Source: Bacillota bacterium (lineage in GTDB: Bacteria; Bacillota; Clostridia; Clostridiales; Clostridiaceae). From it: DNA of 64,000 bases. Location of the stretch: NCBI GenBank assembly GCA_021781745.1, contig JAJXWH010000020.1, positions 21,867-85,866 on the forward strand. Direction: 5' to 3'. The translations under genes and the position numbers were made by a program. This document shows positions 57,509 through 64,000 of this stretch, piece after piece (within the stretch, counting starts at the first letter, position 1; every line of letters starts with the position of its first letter). The notes under the pieces were generated by a model. It did no database searches, was not told the DNA's origin, and saw only the letters and a program-made list of their open reading frames with translations.

Positions 57509-58123
57509 TTATTTTAACTTCTCTACTCTATAGCCAATCTCCTTATTGGCCAATCTATAACCTTCTTTAATCATTTCTTTTTCGCTCAAATCATTTCCAA
57601 GTAAACTATCTATTGTTAATTGATTTCTATTGCTAAAGTACTTACTCAAAATATTTTCTTCTAAATTCTCTTGAGAAGCTAAAGAATAATCATCTAAAAT
57701 ATGTTGAACTATAAATCCATGCTCCCTTAAGGATCTACCAACCAAAATACTTCTATGACATCTTATTGGATCCTGCATTGCTCCAAGGAGAACTATTCTA
57801 TAGCCTTTCTTACAGCCAGTCTTTAATCTCTCAATACCATGCATAAATTCCTTTTCAGCAATTACTTTTTCAAAATCAGAATAGCCTTCTTTATTGTAAG
57901 AATTTCTATTTTCTCTTTGTGCTGCAAATTCTTTTGCCATGTATATGTATAAAAAACCCGCATCCTTTAACGTCTGGGCTATTGTTTCTTTGTTATATTG
58001 AACATTATATTTTGAATAAGGAGTTCCTCTTATATCTACAACAGTATTAATATTATAATGCTTTAACATATCTATTAATCTCTCTACAGGGTAGTTAGAA
58101 TGCCCTATTGTGTATATTTCCAT
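57509..58123 (-). CDS. DUF488 family protein
   Basis: A 204-residue protein of the DUF488 group: MEIYTIGHSNYPVERLIDMLKHYNI, VVDIRGTPYSKYN near 28-40, and the conserved LLGAMQDPIRCHRSILVGRSL near 112-132 with a CHR motif. Function unknown; such genes often lie beside restriction systems, as here (83 bases after hsdR). AAGGAAG precedes the ATG. Confidence 0.88.
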   Translation of the reverse strand: MEIYTIGHSNYPVERLIDMLKHYNINTVVDIRGTPYSKYNVQYNKETIAQTLKDAGFLYIYMAKEFAAQRENRNSYNKEGYSDFEKVIAEKEFMHGIERLKTGCKKGYRIVLLGAMQDPIRCHRSILVGRSLREHGFIVQHILDDYSLASQENLEENILSKYFSNRNQLTIDSLLGNDLSEKEMIKEGYRLANKEIGYRVEKLK

Positions 58124-58205
58124 GGTTAGAACTTCCTTTCTTCAAAATAATTAATCCTCCTATTCTCCAATACCTTGTACTAAAAGTATTCCCTTTAATA
58201 TTGAA

Positions 58206-60752
58206 CTATACTAAATAATCTTCCCCATCTTGAGCAACTCTATCATTATTAATTATCTCGTCCATATCCATATGTCCACACATAAGCTCTGCTTGTCTCA
58301 TAACTACTTCTAGTGCTTGTTTTGCATGTTCTGGTGGATAATCGTATTTCTTTAATAATCTTTTTATTATTTTTCTCATACCAGCTTGAGCGCTTTTTCT
58401 TACGCTCCAGTCAATAGTTATGTTTCTTCTTATAGCTAAAGTAAGTTCATGAGCTATTTTCTTTAATGTTTCATCGTCCATGAATTCTTTAATTATATCT
58501 TCTGCAGTTAAAGCATCATAGAAAGCTATTTCATCATCATTAAGTCCTAAATCTTTTTCTTTATCTTTCATGTTCTTGATTTCTTGTGCCATTCTTATAA
58601 GTTCTTCTATAACTTCTGCATTTGTTATGGCTTGATTTCTATATTTATTTAATGCTTTCTTTAATTTTTCAGAGAACTTTTCAGATTTTACAAGATTCTT
58701 CTTTTCCATTGCTTTTAAGTTTCCTTCAAGAAGTTTTTTAAGCATTTCAACTGCTAAATTTTTATGTTTCATAGCCTTAACTTCTTCTAAAAACTCTTCT
58801 GAAAGAATAGAAATTTCAGGTCTCTTTATTCCCATTGCATCAAATACATCTATAACATCTTCTGAAATTATTGACCTTTCTAGCATTTGATTTACTCTAG
58901 CTTCAATTTCTTTCTTAGATTTTTTAACTACAGTTTTTGTATCGAGCTTTGCAAGACTTGCTTTTACAGCTTTAAAATAACTTACTTCAAGTGCTACTTC
59001 TTTTCCTTCATCACTTGCTGCACATAAAGAATGAGCTTTAGCGAGTTCTATTGCGACTTGTTTAAATTCCTTCTGCTCTTTTTCTTCCATACCTAATACT
59101 AAATTCATACCACTAGTAATTGCTCTTATTCTAGCTGACTGAGATTTACCCATATAAGCTGAGTAATCTAAGCCATGAACCATATCTCTAAGTATTTCAA
59201 GCTTTTCAAGCATTACAGCTATTGCAGCTGAAGTATCAATACCTGTGTTTTCTTTATCACTATCTGTATATTGTTTTAATGCTCTTTTTAAACTTTCAAG
59301 GATTCCAAGATAATCAACTATAACGCCGCCTGATTTATCTTTGAAAACTCTGTTAACCCTTGCTATTGCCTGCATTAAGTTATGTCCCTGCATTGGCTTG
59401 TCTATATACATTGTGTGCATTGATGGAACGTCAAAACCTGTAAGCCACATATCTCTAACAATAACAATTTTAAGTTCATCATTGTTATCTTTCATTCTTC
59501 TAGCCAAAGTATCACGTCTTTGTTTTCCACCTATATGTTTTTGCAGTTCTTCTTTATCAGCTGCTGATCCTGTCATTACAACTTTAATCTTACCTTTTTC
59601 AACATCATCACTATGCCAGTCTGGTCTAAGCTTAGTTATTTCATCATATAAACTAACAGCTATTCTTCTGCTCATACATACAATCATAGCTTTACCATCT
59701 ATAGTTTTTGCTTTTTCCTCATAGTGGTTAACTATATCTTCTGCAAGTTTTTTAACTCTGTTTGGCGAACCAACTACAGCTTCTAATCTTGACCATTTTG
59801 ATTTATATTTTTCTTTGTCATTGTCTTCTTGACCTTCTGTGATTTCTTCGAATTCTTCATCAATTTTCTTTAGTTCGTCATCATCAGTTTCTAATTTAAT
59901 AATTCTATTTTCATAATATATCTTAACAGTAGCTTCATCTTCAACAGCTCTTGTCATGTCATAAATATCTATATAATCTCCAAAAACTGCTGGTGTTGAT
60001 TTATCATCAAATTCTATTGGTGTTCCTGTAAAACCTATAAATGAAGCATTAGGAAGTGCATCTCTTAAATATTTAGCATATCCATACTTAACTTCACCAG
60101 TTTTAGAATCTGCCTTTGCTTCTAATCCATATTGACTTCTATGAGCTTCGTCTGCAATGATAATAACATTTCTTCTATCTGTAAGTACTGGCATTTCACC
60201 ATCTTCTGGCTTAAACTTTTGAATTGTAGTGAAGATAATTCCACCTGATTCCCTTTCATTAAGCAAATCAAATAATCCATTTACTTCTTTAGAATTATCT
60301 TTAACCTGAGCTTTCTTTTGCTCATCTGTAAGCTTTCTTACATTAGCCTGTTTTGGAGTTTGTCTTAAAATATCTGATGCTTTTGAGAAAGTACCAAACA
60401 ATTGATCATCTAAATCATTTCTATCTGTTAATATAATAAGAGTAGGATTATTAAGTTCCTTAACAAGCTGACCTGCATAAAACACCATTGAAAAACTCTT
60501 ACCAGACCCTTGAGTATGCCAAACAACACCAATCTTCCTATCACCCTCTGTACTGCTAGCAATCTTAGTTTTTTCAACTGCTTTTTTAACAGCAAAATAT
60601 TGATGATAACCAGCTAATATTTTAATAATAGTTTTCTTATCCCCAATTTTATTTCCATCAGCATCATAATCTGATTTAGTTGATTCTTGGAATAATAAGA
60701 AGTTTTCTACAATGTCCAAAACTCTTTCCTTCTCCAGCATCCCCCTAAGCAT
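58206..60752 (-). CDS. hsdR: Type I restriction subunit R, motor and C-terminal part (split gene)
   Basis: 848 residues downstream of a premature stop. It carries the SF2 motor: [21 protein letters not shown] (Walker A) near 75, [23 protein letters not shown] (DEAH box) near 198, [38 protein letters not shown] and [10 protein letters not shown] (motif VI), then the helical C-terminal domain. It is in the same frame as the N-terminal part at 60762-61457; the only break is one TAA. An ATG four codons behind that stop, followed by AGGGGG and a second ATG, could allow restart. Confidence 0.85.
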   Translation of the reverse strand: MLRGMLEKERVLDIVENFLLFQESTKSDYDADGNKIGDKKTIIKILAGYHQYFAVKKAVEKTKIASSTEGDRKIGVVWHTQGSGKSFSMVFYAGQLVKELNNPTLIILTDRNDLDDQLFGTFSKASDILRQTPKQANVRKLTDEQKKAQVKDNSKEVNGLFDLLNERESGGIIFTTIQKFKPEDGEMPVLTDRRNVIIIADEAHRSQYGLEAKADSKTGEVKYGYAKYLRDALPNASFIGFTGTPIEFDDKSTPAVFGDYIDIYDMTRAVEDEATVKIYYENRIIKLETDDDELKKIDEEFEEITEGQEDNDKEKYKSKWSRLEAVVGSPNRVKKLAEDIVNHYEEKAKTIDGKAMIVCMSRRIAVSLYDEITKLRPDWHSDDVEKGKIKVVMTGSAADKEELQKHIGGKQRRDTLARRMKDNNDELKIVIVRDMWLTGFDVPSMHTMYIDKPMQGHNLMQAIARVNRVFKDKSGGVIVDYLGILESLKRALKQYTDSDKENTGIDTSAAIAVMLEKLEILRDMVHGLDYSAYMGKSQSARIRAITSGMNLVLGMEEKEQKEFKQVAIELAKAHSLCAASDEGKEVALEVSYFKAVKASLAKLDTKTVVKKSKKEIEARVNQMLERSIISEDVIDVFDAMGIKRPEISILSEEFLEEVKAMKHKNLAVEMLKKLLEGNLKAMEKKNLVKSEKFSEKLKKALNKYRNQAITNAEVIEELIRMAQEIKNMKDKEKDLGLNDDEIAFYDALTAEDIIKEFMDDETLKKIAHELTLAIRRNITIDWSVRKSAQAGMRKIIKRLLKKYDYPPEHAKQALEVVMRQAELMCGHMDMDEIINNDRVAQDGEDYLV

Positions 60753-60761
60753 AACTTCATA

Positions 60762-61457
60762 TTAAGGTACATCTAAACTAGCAACATCTATGCCATCAAT
60801 ACTTCTCCAATTCATAAATCTTTCTTCATCAGAAGTAACAGTTCCAACCTTAGCATTTATTCCATCTGATAAAATACAAAATGCATTATAGTAAAAAAGA
60901 CTAGGAATATCTTGTTTGTATGTTTGGATTTGATTATATGCACTATCTATTCCTACATTTTCATCAGTAGCTGATTTTAACTCAACAACTATTAAAGGAA
61001 TACCATTTACAAAAATAATTAAATCAGGTCTTCTTTCTTCATTTTCAATAATAGTAAACTGATTAACTACTAAAAATTCATTCTTTTTAGGATTCTTAAA
61101 ATCTATAATATAAGCTTTTTCAGTCTTAATCTCATTATCTTTTCTAAAAGAAACATCAATACCCTCAACCAAAAGTTTATGAAATTCTTTATTGTTTTCT
61201 TCAAGTATTGGACTATTAAACGTAATTATTTTTCTGTAAGCTTCCTCTAATGCCTCTTCAGGAAGATCTCTGTTGAGATTATATAAAGCATCTTTAACTC
61301 TTTGATCTAATATTACTTCTTTATAATTTCTTCTTTCCTGATAATCACCACCCAAGCTGATATCTGGCCCATAAACATGGGTATAATTCATTTCCCGAAG
61401 TATCTCTGTAGCTGCTTCTTCTAAAAGGTCTTCTGTAAAATTTTCTAATATACTCAA
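60762..61457 (-). CDS. hsdR: Type I restriction subunit R, nuclease part ending at premature stop
   Basis: 231 residues with the N-terminal nuclease domain of HsdR: FTEDLLEEAATEILREMNY, RRPDLIIFVNGIPLIVVELKSA (PD...ExK) near 142-165, NQIQTYKQDIPSLFYYNAFCILSDG and EERFMNWRSIDG near the end. The frame stops at TAA (60764-60762) after SLDVP, where family members continue with Q; a single CAA to TAA change explains it, and the next codons read [14 protein letters not shown] in frame. TTG start at 61457, eight bases after AAAGGGGG. It follows ptuB by 24 bases. No hsdM or hsdS is in the window; they may lie beyond the right edge. Confidence 0.85.
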   Translation of the reverse strand: MSILENFTEDLLEEAATEILREMNYTHVYGPDISLGGDYQERRNYKEVILDQRVKDALYNLNRDLPEEALEEAYRKIITFNSPILEENNKEFHKLLVEGIDVSFRKDNEIKTEKAYIIDFKNPKKNEFLVVNQFTIIENEERRPDLIIFVNGIPLIVVELKSATDENVGIDSAYNQIQTYKQDIPSLFYYNAFCILSDGINAKVGTVTSDEERFMNWRSIDGIDVASLDVP

Positions 61458-61481
61458 AGTGCATCCCCCTTTTTAACTCTT

Positions 61482-62083
61482 CTACATTTGCATATAATAT
61501 TTAATCAATTCTGGAAAACTATGTTTATCATCTAAGAAAAACTGTAAATATTCATTATAATCATCATAGTTTTCTTTATACACTTGTAAAATATCTATTA
61601 AATTTTTTCTAGCTTCTTTAAGCTTAAAATGATTTAAATTTAATATTTCTATTGTATATTTAGCTCTTTTAAACTTAAGAGTTTCTTCTTGAGTATATTT
61701 AGGTATTATTTCACCATTTGCTAAATTAAAATCCAGATATTCACTTGGATCATCTAAAACTGGGTTTATAAAGTTTTCATCATAGTCATTTCCTTTATTT
61801 ATTCCACAAGTATGCTTTTCATTACACGAAGTAATGATATTATTATAGTCTTGAAATAAACTTGGATATTTGTCTCTTGGCTTAATATGTTCTATATGCC
61901 CTTCATCACTCTCATATATTGTTCTCTGACAGTAGGCACAATACCTTCCCTGTTTTTTTCTAAGATAAATATTTTTAAACTGTCTTTTATATCAGTGTCA
62001 TAATCTTTCCAAACTTTAGGAGACTTTTTTCTTTTATATTCTAAAAGGAATTCTGGTTCAGTTTCTTTATTTATCTTTAACAT
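61482..62083 (-). pseudogene. ptuB: Septu HNH nuclease PtuB, out of frame by one base
   Basis: HNH-type nuclease (TIGR02646/PtuB group) lying in two frames. The N-terminal frame (ATG 62083, AAGGA site) reads MLKINKETEPEFLLEYKRKK to DSLKIFILEK; the rest reads KKQGRYCAYCQRTIYESDEG, then HIEHIKPRDKYP, YNNIITSCNEKHTCGINKGN and on to the stop at 61482. Adding one A to the seven-A run (T at 61953-61959) joins them as FILEKKQGRYCAYC, matching the family EQ-G-x-CAYC pattern. The CxxC, HIEH and Cx-K residues of the nuclease are all kept. The start overlaps ptuA by 17 bases. Inactive, phase-variable, slippage-rescued or misread. Confidence 0.82.
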
Positions 62084-63206
62084 CAGCTTTTTTCCTTCTA
62101 ACAGATTCTTCAAGCCTAATTCTCATTATATCCTTATCCAAATCCCCTAAATACTTTCTTAAATAATCAAATAGATTTTTATATTCTTCTGTATCAAATA
62201 AGTTTTCCTCTAATAATTTATAGATTTTTGAAAGTTTATCAGAAACATCATCATTTCTCACATTATCAATTCCCATAATGCCTTTTAATATAGTTTCAAC
62301 ATTTTGACCATAAGTTTCATCTATATCATCACCATTGATTACAGATATACCATCATTACTTTTTTTCATTATTCTAAGCTGCTTAGCTTCTATATCAGAA
62401 ACAATATGTGGCGAATGAGTTGCTATTATAAGTTGATTATTTTGTCCTATATTTTCGTACAATTTTATTATTTTACTTTGCCATTGTGGATGTAATGATA
62501 TCTCAGGCTCATCTATTAATATTATTGAGTTGTTTACTTCTAAAAACTTTAGTGATAATGCCCTTAAAAATAACTGTTTTTCTCCTGAAGATAAACCATT
62601 TATATCAAATTCTTTTCCAAGACTGTTTTTAAAAATTGGCTTTGTATCTTCATCCTCTGATAACCCTATAAGCTTGACATCAATATCCATACAATTAAAA
62701 ATACTGTTTATATCATCACAAACGCCATCTATTACTTCACCTATAGTTTTGTTTCTATTTTTAAATATTTCCTTATTTATTTTAGTAGCTATAAATGAAG
62801 GAATATTTTCAGTTATATTTTGATCTACAATATTAACAAAACTTGATGAAAACTTATATGTATTATCTACTTTATTAAGTTTTTCGAAGTTGATTTCAGT
62901 TGGCATATAAACTACTTTTTGATCTGATTTTCTATTAAAAGAGTATACTGACTGCAATACTCTTCCTCTTATTGTTATTGAACAATTCTCATCATTAACT
63001 CTCTCTTCTTCATTACTAATACAATCATATCCTTTATTGTGATTGTAGAAAGTATGGTAAATTTCTCTAAGTAATGTTGTTTTCCCAACACCATTTTGGC
63101 CGATTAATATAATAGTATCTAAAGGATTTTTATTTTCATCACAGAAATTCAATTCTATATTATCAAACATTTTATGATATTTAAATTTTATATCTTTTAA
63201 TTTCAA
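62067..63206 (-). CDS. ptuA: Septu ATPase PtuA (AAA family)
   Basis: A 379-residue ATPase of the OLD/ABC-like AAA group used in Septu anti-phage defence. Walker A IILIGQNGVGKTTLLREI near 31-48, signature NGLSSGEKQLFLRAL near 205-218, Walker B SIILIDEPEISLHPQWQSKII near 228-248 and the His switch LIIATHSPHIVSDI near 258-270. It starts with TTG at 63206, after GAGGTGATT. Directly followed by and overlapping the HNH gene, the diagnostic PtuA-PtuB arrangement. PtuA forms a large ring-like complex that senses infection and activates PtuB cleavage. Confidence 0.85.
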   Translation of the reverse strand: MKLKDIKFKYHKMFDNIELNFCDENKNPLDTIILIGQNGVGKTTLLREIYHTFYNHNKGYDCISNEEERVNDENCSITIRGRVLQSVYSFNRKSDQKVVYMPTEINFEKLNKVDNTYKFSSSFVNIVDQNITENIPSFIATKINKEIFKNRNKTIGEVIDGVCDDINSIFNCMDIDVKLIGLSEDEDTKPIFKNSLGKEFDINGLSSGEKQLFLRALSLKFLEVNNSIILIDEPEISLHPQWQSKIIKLYENIGQNNQLIIATHSPHIVSDIEAKQLRIMKKSNDGISVINGDDIDETYGQNVETILKGIMGIDNVRNDDVSDKLSKIYKLLEENLFDTEEYKNLFDYLRKYLGDLDKDIMRIRLEESVRRKKADVKDK

Positions 63207-63300
63207 CCTTAATCACCTCTTTTTATTTGAAGTCGAGAATTAAGAATTATTTTCTCTTCTCAAAGTTATCTCCTAATTCTTAATTCTGCATTCTCAATTC
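63207..63300. repeat. Short palindromic spacer
   Basis: GAATTAAGAATT and several AATTCTTAATTCT units in both orientations lie between ptuA and the next gene upstream; simple clostridial spacer repeat, no gene. Confidence 0.4.
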
Positions 63301-63969
63301 TTAATTTTTATACGCCATAAATTCAATATATAAATCATCTATCCCCATATTTAATAATTGAATTGGTTTTGGATAATTTCCTTCTAAAGGTTGTATATTT
63401 ATAAATGCAAATATACCTTTTGAGTAAAATTTATACTCCTCAATACCATCATTATAAATATCCTCGCTATATTCTATCTTTTTATCCTTTATCATAATTT
63501 CATGTATAAGCTCCATACTTTTGGGAGTATCATTATCTGATTCTAGATAAATAATTATTCCTTGTGAATATTCAATAGGAGGTAGATGGAGAAACATCTT
63601 TTTGAATTTAAAATTGTAGTACAGTTCATTATCAGCAGAATATAACCTTAGATTATCTTTACTTATCCTATCAAAGCCAATTATTTCTCCACTTGAATGA
63701 TTATTATAAAAATCTGCGCCTAATTTAATATTGTTGTTAACTAATGCTTTTAATATGTCAGAGGCAAAATCTATATCTGTTATAACTTTTGTATCACCTA
63801 TTTTAATAAACTTATCATGTTTTTCAAAGTTTTTAATGATTATATCATAAACATTTATTAAGTATTCTTTTTCATTCTCTATCGTTACTGTAAAAGAAAT
63901 GTAGGCAAAAATATTTACTTTTTTTACATAATATAGAACTTGCTTTTTTACGCAAAGAATCCCAATTTT
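63301..63969 (-). CDS. Unknown protein, start not identifiable, possibly broken at 5-prime end
   Basis: An open frame of 222 codons that I do not recognise. It reads KKVNIFAYISFTVTIENEKE, LINVYDIIIKNFEKHDKF, GEIIGFDRISKDNLRLYS, then MFLHLPPIEYSQGIIIYLE and ends YIEFMAYKN. The only in-frame ATG is at 63597, with no ribosome site and in mid-domain, so the real protein starts earlier; the frame is closed by TGA at 63972-63970. The neighbouring frame (TTG AAA AAT TGG...) would join across an A-run, suggesting another one-base shift. Lies 94 bases upstream of ptuA, so it may belong to the defence island. Confidence 0.45.
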   Translation of the reverse strand, partial: KIGILCVKKQVLYYVKKVNIFAYISFTVTIENEKEYLINVYDIIIKNFEKHDKFIKIGDTKVITDIDFASDILKALVNNNIKLGADFYNNHSSGEIIGFDRISKDNLRLYSADNELYYNFKFKKMFLHLPPIEYSQGIIIYLESDNDTPKSMELIHEIMIKDKKIEYSEDIYNDGIEEYKFYSKGIFAFINIQPLEGNYPKPIQLLNMGIDDLYIEFMAYKN

Positions 63970-64000
63970 TCAAATAAATTTTTTAAATTTATTTGTTTAA

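Overview
The window is strongly AT-rich DNA with GGAGG-type ribosome binding sites, frequent TTG starts and gene orders typical of low-GC Firmicutes: bofC-like/ruvA/ruvB/queA/tgt/yajC, then secD/secF/recJ-like/apt/relA/dtd and hisS/aspS. Sporulation (BofC-like), HemZ and Clostridium-style proteins point to Clostridium sensu stricto, possibly near C. beijerinckii; the species is inferred, not shown. Almost all genes lie on the minus strand.

Layout. (1) 1-13.6 kb: a polysaccharide cluster with a small membrane protein, priming sugar transferase, mannose-1-phosphate guanylyltransferase, CpsC/CpsD chain-length and tyrosine-kinase pair, ATP-grasp protein, two tandem beta-helix proteins, GDP-mannose 6-dehydrogenase and three GT4 glycosyltransferases (the last cut by the window edge). 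The AlgD-like dehydrogenase plus beta-helix proteins suggest a polymer containing mannuronic acid. (2) 13.8-17.3 kb: dTDP-rhamnose genes rmlA-C-D-B, with rmlC out of frame by one base. (3) 17.6-31.6 kb: an operon starting with a LoaP-type NusG paralogue and a structured leader, then glf, glycosyltransferases, a full ADP-heptose pathway (hldE, gmhA, hldD, gmhB), Wzy, Wzx, a pyruvyl-transferase-family protein and an FrhB-like iron-sulfur protein. (4) 32-35.2 kb: PhzF-like enzyme, DUF554 protein, a stand-alone S4 paralogue and an unknown gene (the last two on the plus strand). (5) 35.4-54 kb: housekeeping block for tRNA charging, stringent response, protein export, queuosine, Holliday-junction processing and a BofC-like protein; its RecJ-like member is short and has lost the catalytic motifs. 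(6) 54-58.1 kb: radical SAM/SPASM protein, HELAH membrane protein, a 24-residue zinc ribbon, a small unknown gene, a remnant of a group IIC intron sitting directly behind the terminator of a candidate structured small RNA, an L,D-transpeptidase and a DUF488 protein. (7) 58.2-64 kb: a defence island with a type I restriction subunit HsdR (split by one ochre stop) and a Septu PtuA/PtuB pair (PtuB out of frame by one base), preceded by an unknown gene at the right edge.

The surface-glycan genes work together: nucleotide sugars (GDP-mannuronate, dTDP-rhamnose, ADP-heptose, UDP-galactofuranose) are made, assembled by GT4/GT9 transferases on a lipid carrier, flipped by Wzx, polymerised by Wzy and length-controlled by CpsC/CpsD, with LoaP probably keeping polymerase going through the long operon. 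Functions are read from sequence motifs and remembered families; no database search was possible.
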